Source: Zygnema cylindricum (taxonomy: Eukaryota; Streptophyta; Zygnematophyceae; Zygnematales; Zygnemataceae). From it: DNA of 64,000 bases. Position numbers and translations under genes: made by a program. The stretch lies in contig JBBHKE010000847.1 of NCBI GenBank assembly GCA_037447655.1, forward strand, positions 106,648 through 170,647, read 5' to 3'. The notes beneath the pieces are model-generated. The model did not search any database. It was not told the origin of the DNA and was given only the letters and a program-made list of their open reading frames with translations. Shown in pieces: positions 51,859 through 63,901 of this stretch; position 1 is the stretch's first letter; the number at the start of each line of letters is the position of its first letter.

Positions 51859-54800
51859 ATGGATGTCCTTGCCTTGCCACGTATGCAGACTGGCTGTCCC
51901 TGCCAGAGCAGAGGGGCCACGTGGCAGAAGCAGAAGCTGGTGTCAGTCAGTAGTGCTGGCCTTCTGGAACTCTCTGGTCTCTCTACTAAGTCACATGTGA
52001 TCTCTCATCTCCTCTCCAGCATTTTAGAGGTTCCGAGGCAAGGATCTTCTTGCAAACAACACCACAAGCAATCCATGGTCTTCACTGTTGGTGAAACTGG
52101 CAAGAGTTCTATGGCACATAGTCAGTCGTCCTGGCACGCAGGCTCCATAGGAACTAAAAGCGAAAGATTTGTGGCTTTTGGGACGAGCTTTCTGGGAAGG
52201 GACAAAAGACTCTCTGGAATTATTCCTGGAGGAGGCTTTATGGCTCTTCCTAATGGTCACCACGGACATAGGAGAAGCCGAAGTGAAGTGATTGTGAATG
52301 CTATCACTGGAAGGCCAGGCACAGTAAAAAACGGAAGTGTGAAGAACACGTCTGTATCATGGGAATTACTCGACTCTATGGCAGATATTTGTTTTCTCAG
52401 TGACCTCGCGGAAGGTGACGTGGGTCCTGAAGTTACTGCATTACAGGTAAGCATTCCAGATTGCTGTTTTTCTGGTGATTGCTGGATTGAGTTTAAATTC
52501 AAATTTTCTCTCCTAGTTATTGCTATACTTATAGTTGCAGTTGTAGTAACAATTGTAATTACAGTTTTGTATTGTTCTTACCAGATTGGTGATGTGAAGA
52601 TGACAGGTATGGATAATGTAGCTTGTTGAATGTCTATTGCTCTCTAGAACTTGTGAATTCTCTGCAGGTGCAGTCTGCTTTTAAAAAAAAAGAACTGATG
52701 ATGTCTGCCTTTGAAATATCAGTGCATCATTGAGATTGCCAATATATTGTATGCGAGTTTTATTACCGTTGTATTGTACCTGCAGAGATTGAAGGGTGTT
52801 GGATGGTCAAATTTATGGTTTAATTTAAAGGAATAAATTAAATTTGTTCTGTACAGAACATGAGTTAGTGTGAAAAGAATGTGGTTTGCTTGATGTCAAC
52901 CGACGTCACGGTGTGTTATTATGTTTCCTCCATTAGACAATATTTTTCAAAGACCCAATCAAATAATAGTGAACATTTGTTAACACGCTGGCTTTTTTTG
53001 CAGAAAACTCTTCTTCAACTGGGTCATCTTCAAAGGCCCGGCTATGTGACAGGGTAAGCTTACACGATACAGTTCTCTGTCAAATTATATTGTTTTTTTT
53101 GGTCATGGTTTTCCTGATCTTGTTTGTATCTCTTTTTACTATTGATTGAAGTCATATGATCTTGTTATTCCGATGATTTGGTTCACGGAAAAATCACGGA
53201 AAAGTCTGAAAAAAAAGTCTGAAAATCACGGAAAAAACCTAACGCAATGCTGTTAAAAATAAGTTTGGAATTTTATGGTTTGGTTAATTTTATGCCATAA
53301 AAAGGGAAAACTGCGTCATAATCAAATCTTGTGGACTGAAGCTTTTAATCCCGTTTCATGCCCTCGTGAGATTGGTATCCAGATATGCTAAAATTGTGTG
53401 AAAATATTTGAGGAACTGCGGATGAAATATAATCTTAAATTTCTGGTTGAGTGCAGTTTTTTCTGATGTTTCCTTTCTTTTATTGGTTCGTTGTTTTGAA
53501 TATTTTTGGTGGGAACAGGAGATTTGGGGCAGAAACTAAATCTGCTTTAGTGGATTTCCAAGTCAAACATGGGGTGCCGACGAATGGGAAATGGTGTCTT
53601 AAGACACGGACAGCATTCTGTAACTATTTCCGTGACTTGACTGACTTATCTCTTGTAAGTGAAACACGTTATTCTGTTCTGCAAAAATCGAAATGTTTTT
53701 ATCTACATTGTTTTTTGAATTTGTTAGTTTTTTATCACTAAAAATTCAAAAAGGATCTTTTTTCATCGAAACATTTGGCACTTCAATCCTATGTCTTTGA
53801 TTTTTACACCACTCTATGACACTACACCGCTGTATAGTGTGGAATATTGTTATTTTAATTGTGTCACTTTCAAGATCAGGTTTGGTCATCGTCACCCATG
53901 CATTACAACAAACAGAATTGCTTCATTCCTATTATTCATTAGTAGACACTGATTGACTTTTTCAAGATTAGTTTGATCCATTCTAGTTACATTGTGAGCT
54001 GTGTATATGGACGTGTATGATTGTAATTTGCATTTACCCACTAAATGAACTCTATGTTTGTCTTAGTCATCTTCTCTGGTCTCGTTAATTAGTGTGTCCT
54101 TTCTATTGTTGGTTGTAGAATTGTCTCTCCTTGAGCTTCCTTAGGTTGGCAGAATACTTTGCACTTATGTCTGATGCAATTAAAAAAATTGGTTACGGGA
54201 AATGTATGTGTGTTCAGTGTTTCCTTGTTTTTCTGATTTAGTATTACTCTCTTTTGTGTCTTTTATGTGGGCCAGAAGCAAAGTCTAGAACAGAGTGGAA
54301 GCTCATCCTCCACAGGTAAGAAGAACGGTGATTTTCCCCCAGAGTGCATCATTCTGACTGTTTCTTGACAACGATGTGCTGTACTGTGTAATAGTTCATT
54401 TGTAATCTTTTAGGTTTTTCCAGGAGTTAATTGGAATTCTCTCAGGCTTTTGAAAGATTTTTTCTCAAATTTTTTAGGGTTTTGAAGTTACTTCATGCAA
54501 TTGAACCTACAACATCTCTGCGTTTTGTCAATAGCATGACAGCCCTAAAAATCTCTCTTTAAGAAAATCCCCTGAGAATGCCCAATAAAGACACTTTTGT
54601 TTCTCACATAACTGTATCCATGTGCTTTCCGTTTACAGGGGCTCAAGAGTTTTCACAGTTAACGGCTTCCGTTGGAACCAGTCCGTTTCCTCTCGCCATG
54701 AAATTAAGAATAGGGGAATTGATGGGACGGACAGGACCCTGGCTTAAAATTATTTGCGTTTCAACTCTAATTGTCGCAGCTTTTGTGAATTTTACAAATG

Positions 54801-57412
54801 TAATGTTCCATAAAGTCTTCGCTCCTCGCAAACATCGACGAAGAATCCGAACCCATTCGTGGGATGAGGAAGAGGTTAAATCTGGTAAAAAACGAACGGG
54901 AAAGTCGGGAACAGGGAAAAGTAACTCTCACACAACATCTTTTGCGAATAATGAGGATGGATTACAGGAGCCTGTCCACGGTGGCCGTCAAATTTTTGGA
55001 TTTGGGTATATACCGGGTATAATGGGGCCGTCAGAAACGACATTTGTAGAAGTAGGAGCTTCTCCTTCGAAATCGAGATTCGCTTTTTCAAAAAAAGTTA
55101 CCAGCGGCAGTGTAGACAGAGGAGCGAGAGTTGGTAGAGAGAGAGAGGATTTTGGCCTCCTTGAGCCAGTACATATGGAAAAGACAGAAGAAAATCATGT
55201 TTCTGGCGTTAATGAAAGACTTCCGGTCATAAGTGCTAAAGATCCAGAAGTTGGGGCTGTTGGTAACCCTAAAGGTACAGAAAATGGGGCAGTAATCGGC
55301 GCAGTAAATGGAGCAGTAAACGGGACAGTAAATGGGGCAGGATCGGTTCAAAACCGGACGTGGAGAAGAGAAATTTCAAATATGATGTTAAGTCGTAGAA
55401 GACAGTCGTGGATAAAACAAGTAAAGAAATTTGTGAGATCTTTCTTTAACGGTCAAGAAAGCGAAGAAGATGAAATAGATGATCCTCCTGGTCTTTGGGT
55501 CGGTGGAGTCCCAAGAATTTCAGAGGAGGCAGCTGCTCAGCTACTTTTTGAGAGAGAAGGAGAGGATGTTCTCTCATTTGGGAGTACAACTCTTATACAG
55601 GCAGGAGGAGAGAGAGAGAGTTTGAGAGATGGTCAGCTTGAAAGACACGTGGGAGAGAGTGGGGGAGTGGGAGAATCAAGTCAAAAATCTGCAAGAGTTT
55701 CGCAGCATTCAGATGAGGACCCAGAAGTGGTGGAGGTGAGTTATGACTTTAGTTTGGAAATCCTGGAAACATTCTATAAAAAAACATTTCGAAATCTCGT
55801 TTTGAGGCTGCAATTTGAAATGTCGTTTTTGAGGTTACTAAGAAGATTGAAGAATATATATTTCAGGTAAAATAAAACGGTAACTGACAATAGAATTGGA
55901 AACTGGAAATGAATGATGGTGAATAATTAAAAGTAAAGAAATGTGTAAGCTTTAGAGGAGTGAAATTTCTTCCCTTCGCTTGTCTTTTTCCTCTTAAATG
56001 TTGAAAGTATGTTAAGGATCTTCACTTTGGCGAGTAAACTCACATCTTCTCTCCATGTATTAACATTACATTGTTTGTTTTCTTCAAAAAAATTGTATTT
56101 CAGGGCCCTTTACATAAGCGACTGGCGGAAATGAAAAGACTTTTGGGAGCAGGTCACGAGGACAGAGAGGCTCTTTTGAATACAGTACAAGACATGAGGA
56201 GAAGGACGGTCCAATTAGAAGCACAAGCCTCTTTGGAGGTGAGTGAGACGACATTTTTTCTTCTTGAGAAACGCCTTGATCTCTTCTTTCTGTGTTTGTT
56301 CTATTGTTAATTCATCGCTCTCCATCTTTCTTACTCTTTATGTGTTTGTCTCTCCTCACTCTCTATTCTTTTCTCCCTTGATCTCTCTCTCTCTTTTTCA
56401 TCTTTAATGAAATTGATGAATTTCACACTGAGTTGGTTTTTTCTACCGTCTATTGTGCGGAAAACGGTTGATGTCAGAGGTCGCCTCTATTGAATTTTGT
56501 CAAAAGATTGGATATGGGAAATTGGAAATTGGAACTACCGATTCCTGCTTGTTCTTTTGCAGTATTTCGCAGAATTTCATTTGTCAAAAGATTAGACATT
56601 TGGGAATCGAAACTAATGGTTTTTGTTTTTTTTTTCTCTTGTTTTCTGCAGAATCGGAGTGCTCGAGTGTTGCAGAAAGAGCTCTGGATCCTTCAGGTAT
56701 GGAAATGTTTTAAAGCCCAAAGAATTACTGAAATGATTTTTTTCTTAAATTTTTCCTTATAATGTTTCTTAAAAAAATCTCGACGGCCTTCTTTCTAAAA
56801 TCTCCCAATTTCAACCCTATTTAGGAGATGTTTTGAGTGGATAGAAACAATTTTTTCTTCCTAGCTTTCATTTATACCACCAACTACCGTTTTTGGGTAC
56901 TACTTCCTTTTCCATTCTCTTTCATTCCATTTGGAACCCCGAGTTAGTAAACAACTATTAAGCAAATCCTCCTCACTTATCGGTGTGGGTAAGTTCATAA
57001 TATTCTGCAATTAATCCATTCAACTTCCTTCAAAGTGAGACGAAAGGTTGCAGATAAGACGAAAGATTTCTGTCGTTTGGAGGTAGGATGTTTGTTAAAG
57101 CTTTTGAGTGTTCAGGACTGTGTTTTGACTATGTTTATGGAAACTATTCTTATGTTTTGTCTAAATATTCTCTAGTTCCACATTTTTGTTGTTTGGAGGT
57201 AGGATTTGTAAAGTTTCAACTGTTCCGGACTTTTGTATTGACTTTATTTTGACTTTGGAAACTATTATTTTTTTCTTTGTCAGGATTCTCACGAAGCATT
57301 AGTCACGTCACTAAAGAAAAATTTTCGATCTTCCGGAGCTGCCCGGGCAGCGGCCGCTTTAGTTTACCAAGACTGGGAGGTCAATGGAACAGGAAGTCCT
57401 GTGAATCAATGA
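51859..57412 (+). CDS. Peptidoglycan-binding-domain protein with membrane helix and coiled coil, eight exons
   Basis: Exons: 51859-52446, 53004-53053, 53519-53654, 54276-54315, 54639-55735, 56104-56238, 56652-56696, 57284-57412. All introns are GT-AG and the frame is kept, giving about 739 residues. The N-terminus is Ser-rich and basic, like a transit peptide. Residues ~190-246 form a PG_binding_1 domain spanning exons 1 to 3 (EVTALQ, KTLLQLGHLQRPGYVTG, FGAETKSALVDFQVKHG, NGKW). One hydrophobic helix is at ~309-327 (IICVSTLIVAAFVNF), followed by RKHRRRIR. A long charged region follows, with DPPGLWVGGVPRISEEAA. Exons 6 to 8 are helical (KRLAEMKRLLGAG, ARVLQKELWILQ). The basic patch after the helix suggests the C-terminus is on the stromal or cytosolic side and the PGBD outside it. 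Exact family not recognised; architecture recalls plastid-division or envelope factors (inference). Confidence 0.75.
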
Positions 57413-58071
57413 ACTTAAATAGTAAAGTCAATCAATGAATTAGCAAAAACAAAGCAATGTTAAAAAATTAGGGTTTACAAATATAAGTTTACCCAACCTC
57501 TATTATCAGCCTTTGCTGTGGTTGGTGAATGCATGCACAAAAGCGCAAATATTATACAAGTAATAGTGCACAAATTATGTAGAAAGTTTTTCTAAAAAGC
57601 GGAAATACGTTTTATTTTTTAGTGTAAAAATTGCGAAAGAGAAGATGTGAATTAAAGAGACGCTCGAGAGCGATTAACTTAATTCAAAGCTGAAGATTCG
57701 AAGATTTAGGACTATCACTTTTTGTGAATAAGGTGATAGTCGAGATGTTTTTTTTACGGAGGAGGAAGGAGGCGATTACCGATGGCCATCCGAGTGAATG
57801 GAAAAAGAAATATAATAGCTAGTTTGGTGATAAAGGAGGTATAGAGGGTAATATCAGAAGTAACACGAGAAGTAATTAGAAAGATCTGGAATCGTAGGTT
57901 GCTGCTAGTTATTTATATAACTATCATTTTTCGCATAAGTTTGTTGTCGTGTTCCGATTGAAAAAATAATATTATGTTATTTTGGCCACTTATTATTATG
58001 GACTGATGATGTATTCTGTTAAATTATTATGGACTGATGATGTGGTTGAAATTTAAAGTTTCTTTGTACAC
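57413..58071. other. 3' flank of the PGBD gene
   Basis: No gene. A 22-base word ATTATTATGGACTGATGATG is duplicated at about 57992 and 58023. Confidence 0.5.
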
Positions 58072-58192
58072 AACCATCTCTAACAAGACTCACTCAAAAG
58101 TTTTTCAAACACTTGAAAGGAAAAACAATTCAAGGAAATGTGGCATATAATATATATAATAGACTTTTGACTGAGTCTTGTTTGAGATGGTT
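58072..58192. mobile_element. Short foldback element (MITE-like)
   Basis: 121 bp whose ends form an inverted repeat of about 30 bases with few mismatches: AACCATCTCTAACAAGACTC at the left, GAGTCTTGTTTGAGATGGTT at the right. Different family from the TACACCGCC elements. RNA from either strand would form a long hairpin. Confidence 0.8.
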
Positions 58193-58570
58193 AAATACCA
58201 AGAACTATATATTACCAACATTCAAGTCACTATTGACTATTTGATAATATCAAAACTCATTAATTTATTCTTGCATTTCCATTGTCTTTAAACTAGTCTT
58301 AAGTCATCGCCATCATTGTCACACTCTGCCCGGTTTTAGAGCTGGGAAGAGATTGGTAGGGACCGGAACTTTTTTAGAGTCCCAGCATTCACTTTTGAAT
58401 TCAAAATTGAATTTTTCAGGTTCATCATTGGATCCAAATCATACTCGTTACTGTCAAAACAACTGGCATGAACTCTTGGACAGAGAAATAGAAGTAGCAG
58501 CATCTTAAAAACCTGATGATTACCAAAATTGCATTCAAACCCATAAATTTAGACTTTTTCATCCCTAGGT
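58193..58570. other. Gene-free spacer
   Basis: Nothing recognised. Confidence 0.35.
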
Positions 58571-60225
58571 TCCCTGGTTTTTAGGGTGTTTTAGGGTTCC
58601 CTTGGTTTTTAGGGTTTTTTAGGGTTTTTTAGGGTTCCCTTGGTTTTGTAGGGTTTTTTAGGGTTCCCTTGGTTTTTTAGGGTTTTTAGGGTTCCTTTGG
58701 TTTTTTAGGGGTTTTTAGGGTTCCTTTGATTTTTTAGGGGTTTTTAGGGTTCCCTTAGTTCCCTTGGTTCTGTTGGTTTTTTAGGGTGTTTTAGGGTCCC
58801 CTTAGTTCTTTCGTTCTGTTGGCTTTTTAGGGTGTTTTAGGGTCCCCTTAGTTCCCTTCGTTCCCTTCGTTTTGTTCGTTCTGTTCGTTCTGTTCGTTCC
58901 CTTCATTCTGTTCGTTCCCTTCGTTCTGTTCGTTCCCTTCGTTTTGTTCGTTCTGTTCGTTCTGTTCGTTCTGTTCGTTCCCTTCGTTCTGTTCGTTCTG
59001 TTCGTTCTGTTCGTTCCCTTCGTTCTGTTCGTTCCCTTCGTTTTGTTCGTTCCCTTCGTTTTGTTCGTTCCCTTCGTTTTGTTCGTTCCCTTCGTTCCCT
59101 TCGTTCCGTTCGTTCCCTTCGTTCCCTTCGTTTCCTTCGTTCCCTTCGTTCCCTTCGTTCCGTTCGTTCCCTTCGTTCCCTTCGTTCCCTTCGTTCCCTT
59201 CGTTTTTTAGGGTTTTTAGGGTTCCCTTCGTTCCCTTCGTTCCCTTCGTTCCCTTCGTTTTGTTCGTTCCCTTCGTTTTGTTCGTTCCCTTCGTTTTGTT
59301 CGTTCCCTTCGTTTTTTCGGGTTTTTCGTTTTTTCGTTTTTGTTCGTTCCCTTCGTTTATTCGTTCCCTTCGTTCCCTTGGTTTTAGGGTTCCCTTGGTT
59401 TTTTTAGGGTTTTTAGGGTTCCCTTGGTTTTGTAGGTTTTTTAGGGTTCCCTTGGTTCCCTAGGGTTTTTAGAGTTCCGTTGGTTCCCTAAGGTTTTTTA
59501 GGGTTCCCTTAGCTCCCTTGGTTCCGTTGGTTCCCTACGTTCCGTTGGTTCCCTACGTTCCCTTGGTTCCGTTGGTTCCGTTGGTTCCGTTGGTTCCGTT
59601 GGTTCCGTTGGTTCCCTTGGTTCCGTTGGTTCCGTTGGTTCCGTTGGTTCCGTTGGTTCCGTTGGTTCCCTTGGTTCCGTTGGTTCCCTTGGTTCCGTTG
59701 GTTCCCTTGGTTCCGTTGGTTCCGTTGGTTCCGTTGGTTCCCTTGGTTCCGTTGGTTCCCTTGGTTCCGTTGGTTCCGTTGGTTCCCTTGGTTCCGTTGG
59801 TTCCGTTGGTTCCCTTGGTTCCGTTGGTTCCGTTGGTTCCCTTGGTTCCGTTGGTTCCGTTGGTTCCGTTGGTTCCGTTGGTCTTTTAGGGTGTTTTAGG
59901 GTTCCCTTGGTCTTTTAGGGTGTTTTAGGGTTCCCTTGGTCTTTTAGGGTGTTTTAGGGTTCCCTTGGTCTTTAGGGTGTTTTAGGGTGTTTTAGGGTTC
60001 CCTTGGTATTTTAGGGATTTAGGGTTTTGAGGGTTTTAGGGTTTTGAGGGTTTTAGGGTTTTTAGGATTCTCTAGGTTCCGTTGGTTTTTAAGGGTTTTT
60101 TAGGGCTTTTTAGGGTTTTTAAGGGTTTTTTAGGGCTTTTTAGGGTTTTTTAGGATTCCCTTGGTTTCCCATGGTTTCCCTTGGTTTCCCATGGTTCCCC
60201 ATGGTTCCCCCATGTATTCGGGTGG
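58571..60225 (+). repeat. Interstitial telomere-like and GTTCC-based array
   Basis: About 1.65 kb. The outer parts are degenerate plant telomere-type DNA (TTTTAGGGTTTTTTAGGG, TTTAGGGTTTTGAGGG) mixed with TTCCCTTGG. The core 58855-59360 is GTTCCCTTC / GTTCTGTTC nonamers, and 59515-59882 is a 9-base array of GTTCCGTTG / GTTCCCTTG. The nonamer period keeps one frame open (VPF and VPL repeats), which is an artefact of unit length. Confidence 0.9.
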
Positions 60226-61327
60226 TTTATCTTACTATTACTATCAAATCATTGTAATCTGGAAAGTCGGAAAACAAAATTGACTTAAAACAAAACCAAC
60301 CACCACTGGCCCCTGTATAACATTGGGCACATTCAAAGTAGTTATGGAGATGATGACATCAACTGTTTTGTTAATCATGAGAAGCAACCATCTTAATTGC
60401 CAAATTTCGTATATCTCAAAAGAAAAAGATTTGACACGGATCCTTGTTATTCTTTGTAATCATTTAATCCTATTCCATAAGAAACTATTCCGTACAAAAA
60501 AGTTCCATAATAAATATTGTAACAAAAGCCACTAGACAATGTTGACCAACATGAAGACTCAACAACCTTTTATAATCATCATGAAGCTTTTTTTTATCCT
60601 AAACCTGCTTGTTGTTCCTTTCAATGTCTTTTGTTGGCTTGCCCTTGTCTCTCCGTTAATTGTCCTTTTGTGTCGATTCCTTTTGCACTGCTTTTCCTTT
60701 TAGTTTGCTTCTACCCTCGTTCAGTTTTTCAGTTCTGTTTTTGCTTTCCTATTTTCGTTCCCATGTACTTGGTGCTTTACCATCGTGCTTTATTAAAAAA
60801 ATTGTACAATCCATGCTTATATGATATACAAAAATGTAGAAAACGAGTCAAAAGACAAAAAGAAATCATACACCGAGTACCTCGGTAGAAGGGGTAAAAG
60901 ATGTTGAGATGAGCAAACATTTATGATGAAGCACAAATTTACATGAAGTGGTAGATTTAAAACGTAAAGGAAAAGTGAATTTTGCAAACAAAGCACTTCA
61001 AGTCCTTGACAATGACTAACAAAATAATGGAAAATGTTGTACAAAAGCTACAAAATAATGTTCATCAATAGGAAGACTCAAAGCAAATCATCATGACATT
61101 TCTTGTCCAATAGGAAGCCAAACCACGCTTATAAAATACAACATGAACATCGGAAAAGAGTCAAAAGAAAAACACCCTCCGGCTAGGAGGGATAATTAAC
61201 AGATGTTGAGCTGAGCAAAGAGACTTTTCCTGGACCACATTCAAAAATTTACAGAAAAGAGATCTTAACTGTGTAAAAATACGTTAAAAATAGAAAGCTA
61301 CTTCAGTTATTTGTTCATCAATATTTT
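60226..61327. other. Gene-free spacer
   Basis: Nothing coding recognised. A 20-base-scale similarity exists between 60850-61080 and 61135-61260 (GTAGAAGGGGTAAAAGATGTTGAG / CTAGGAGGGATAATTAACAGATGTTGAG type words), suggesting an old local duplication. Confidence 0.4.
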
Positions 61328-61399
61328 GGAGATGCGGGGTATCGATCCCCGTACCTCTCGCATGCTAAGCGAGCGCTCTACCATGTGAGCTACATCCCC
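61328..61399 (-). tRNA. tRNA-Ala (anticodon AGC)
   Basis: Minus-strand 72-nt cloverleaf. The acceptor GGGGATG pairs with CATCTCC, including the G3-U70 pair that marks alanine tRNAs. D arm GCTCACATGGTAGAGC, anticodon arm CTCGC-TTAGCAT-GCGAG with AGC, T arm CGGGG-ATCGATA-CCCCG. A box TAGCTCACATGG and B box GATCGATACC are internal. CCA is not encoded and there is no intron, as usual for nuclear genes. Confidence 0.95.
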
Positions 61400-62169
61400 T
61401 TTGATTGGCATCGTCATATTATTTATTTTTTATATTTTATATTATTTTTCTCCTTATAGTAAGTTTTTGCTACAGTAGTTTAATGGGTATTTCACTATTT
61501 CAAATTTTCTATGCGACATAGTATCACGCTATTTAAACCACAATGTCAAACAACAACTACTCACCGTACCCACTAAAAAGACAAAACCTTTAAAGCGCGG
61601 GATATTATCGCCTAACTTCACGAATAGCGAGCGAGGCCGAATCTGCGCCGATTTTCAAAACTTCGCGATTACAGGTAAAAACTGGCTGTCCAAGCGTGAC
61701 GTCATAAACAGGAAAGGAATACATGGAACCGTTTAGCATTTCAGTATGTAGCTATTTATCAGTAGTACGAAACCTTGTTACGAATCGAATTTAGTGCGTA
61801 CAATACATAAATTTCGTACAATTTTGAACTGTACGACTTTGTTTTTATCTTAGAAATCGGCCCAGTTTTAAAAACCGTTTTCAAACCGAACTAAACCGGT
61901 TTTTCAGCAGTTCTGTTTTGATTTTCGCCAGTTGAATCAGCTTCAGAAACCGTTTTGTTTGATTAGATAACGCCAAACCCGGATGAACCGACGCAAGAGC
62001 GTACAAATGTCTCGTGTAAAAAGTATCCAGGAAATCTGACGATACGTCGATTCGGAATTTTCTGGTCTGATTTTAGATTTTTTAGCGTTTCTGGTTTCCC
62101 AATCCAGCCCTAAAATGTAAAAAAACCCTAAAAGCTAAAAAGTAAAAACCCTTTTGGTTTGATTTTCCA
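61400..62169. other. Gene-free spacer
   Basis: No gene. AAACCG-rich words around 61865-61960. Confidence 0.35.
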
Positions 62170-62375
62170 AAGCCAGTTCCAAACTGAAAATTTCACGAAC
62201 TGAGCCTAACCGAGCCGAGCCGATGTTAACCGAACCTTGTTGAACCGAGACGAACTTAACAAATCCGAACCTAGTCGAACCGAACAGAACCGAACAGAGC
62301 TGAACCGGGCGGAACCGAGCCGAACGATGACGAACCAAACTAAACCGAAGCGAACCAAACCGGGGCGAACTCTAA
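62170..62375. repeat. Degenerate GAACCGAACC repeat
   Basis: About 200 bases of GAACCGAGC / GAACCGAAC 5-mer and 10-mer units. Produces artefact frames on the minus strand. Confidence 0.8.
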
Positions 62376-62442
62376 TCGTCGCGCCAGACTTTTGAACCAT
62401 CTCTGTTCCGTCCCGTACGTATTTTCAAACGCTACAGTACAG

Positions 62443-62774
62443 TACACCGTGAATCGTTATTACTTATTAGCCTTATGTACGCTATATCGGCACCCCAAAA
62501 TTTTGACAAACTTAAATATAATAAATTACACTATTTAAGAACGTGGACCATAATTTGCCACTAAATTCCTGGCACTAAATTAGAACGAATGACGCTAATT
62601 TTTTCTTTACACGCTACTGTAATTAATTAATTACGAATGACGCTAATTAAGATTTTTTTTTTTTTTTTTAAAAAGGTGTATTCTAATTTCGGCGTTTATG
62701 CTAAAAATCGTCTCTGCGATTAGCAATTCCCTAATTTGAGTAATTTCTATACGCTAATAACGATTCAAGGTGTA
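62443..62774. mobile_element. MITE-like element, composite type 3
   Basis: 332 bp, TACACCGTGAATCGTTATTA ... TAATAACGATTCAAGGTGTA. The left half has the type 3 core (ACGTGGACCATAATTTGCC, GGCACTAAATTAGAA). The right half has a 17-base T run and extra sequence. Confidence 0.75.
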
Positions 62775-62953
62775 CCTTCCAGTAGTCGTCAACAATTTTA
62801 CATCTCGCTCATGTAACGGGGTTGTACTGCGATGGTTTTTGACTTTTTGGAACCATCGCGTTTTTGGAATGTCTTTTTCTTGTCTACGTTACCTGTACGG
62901 AAAAGCGTAAAAACTCCATTGTCGTTGACTCCAGCACGACTTTTCCGATTCTA

Positions 62954-63310
62954 GTGACCATGTGTTTAGCAAAAATGGTACTAAAAAAGTACAGTACCAT
63001 GAATCACGTACAGTGCCAGTACAAGTGACCAAAATCTTCAAATCCTACTTTTACGACCAGTGACAGACAAGATGTTTTGTACGAAGATGGTACAGTACCA
63101 TAAAGTACCATAAAAGTACAGTCAGTACACGTGAGCAAAATCTAAAAATTGGTGACGACATTATACAAGTACAGAAAAGGTACCAGGAAGTACATAAAGC
63201 TACTATCAGTACACGTGACCAAAATCTAGAATGATACGTGACGACAAGAATTTCGTACGGAAAAGGTAACCAAAAAGTACCATAAAGTACTAACAGTACG
63301 TGACCTAAAT
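62954..63310. repeat. Diverged GTAC-rich tandem repeat
   Basis: Units starting GTGACCAAAATCT-like at about 62954, 63025, 63131, 63215 and 63300 (spacing 71-106 bases). Each contains AAAAGTAC-type words and ends CAGTACAC or similar. Lies 140 bases upstream of the next gene start. Confidence 0.7.
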
Positions 63311-63447
63311 CTTACAAGTTCATTATTGTGACCCGTGACGTGACATTTGCTCCCAGCAGGAGGGAAAAGCAGAGAGAGGCGCAGTCTACTCTTTGGCGTC
63401 ACTTCAAGTAACGGAGGAGAAATCACCGCGTGCTGCCACGTGGCACC

Positions 63448-63901
63448 ATGCCATTCCCTGTCACCACGAAGCAATTCTGCACCTCTGTGGAGGTGAGCTT
63501 GTTCGAAGAAAACGACAAAATTTCTTCAGATGCTTACAGCTGTACTGTGTTTTGACTTTTTCAAAACCCTAAAACTGGCAAATCTATGGTTCCATGGAGT
63601 TACTGTAGCTCTCCAAGTTTTATTTCTCCCCCTTCTACTCCCTGCTGGTGCGAAGGACATTTGTAATATCCGTACAAATCCGTACAGTCTATACTTTCCG
63701 TACGGCTTGTGAAGAGACAGTCTGTTTGTTTAAATTGCTGCTGTTGCTGATTCAGCAAAAAAATTATAATCCTGCATCATCTTCAACGCCGACCGTACAG
63801 TTCTAACATCCGTACAATGTTGTACGGATACCGTGTGGCTGGCATCCGTACAGGGGCACAAGACGGACGTGGTGTTGATAGGGTATGAGGACCGAATCAT
63901 G
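63448..63901 (+). CDS. Proteasome assembly chaperone 3-like, first two exons (partial)
   Basis: Exon 1 is 63448-63492, ATG in ACCATGCC, encoding MPFPVTTKQFCTSVE, donor GAG|GTGAGC. Exon 2 is 63854-63901, after CCGTACAG, encoding GHKTDVVLIGYEDRIM, donor ATG|GTGAGT. Both are phase 0. The order FPV-x-x-x-x-F, then K-T-(D/E)-V-V and a short loop, fits the start of PAC3/PSMG3 (Arabidopsis PBAC3), a chaperone that helps assemble the 20S proteasome alpha ring. The rest lies beyond the right edge. Only 31 residues are visible, so the identification is tentative. The acceptor polypyrimidine tract is poor. Confidence 0.5.

Noticed and set aside
52024-52502. Minus-strand frames over exon 1 of the PGBD gene
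   Set aside because: Shadows of a well-supported plus-strand exon.
58872-59889. Long frames encoding VPF and VPL repeats
   Set aside because: The 9-base repeat period keeps a frame open by arithmetic. No start context, splice sites or other protein features.
62135-62400. Arg/Ser/Phe-rich minus-strand frames
   Set aside because: Produced by the GAACCGAAC repeat.
63530-63712. 60-codon hydrophobic frame
   Set aside because: Lies in intron 1 of the PAC3-like gene; no support for independent coding.
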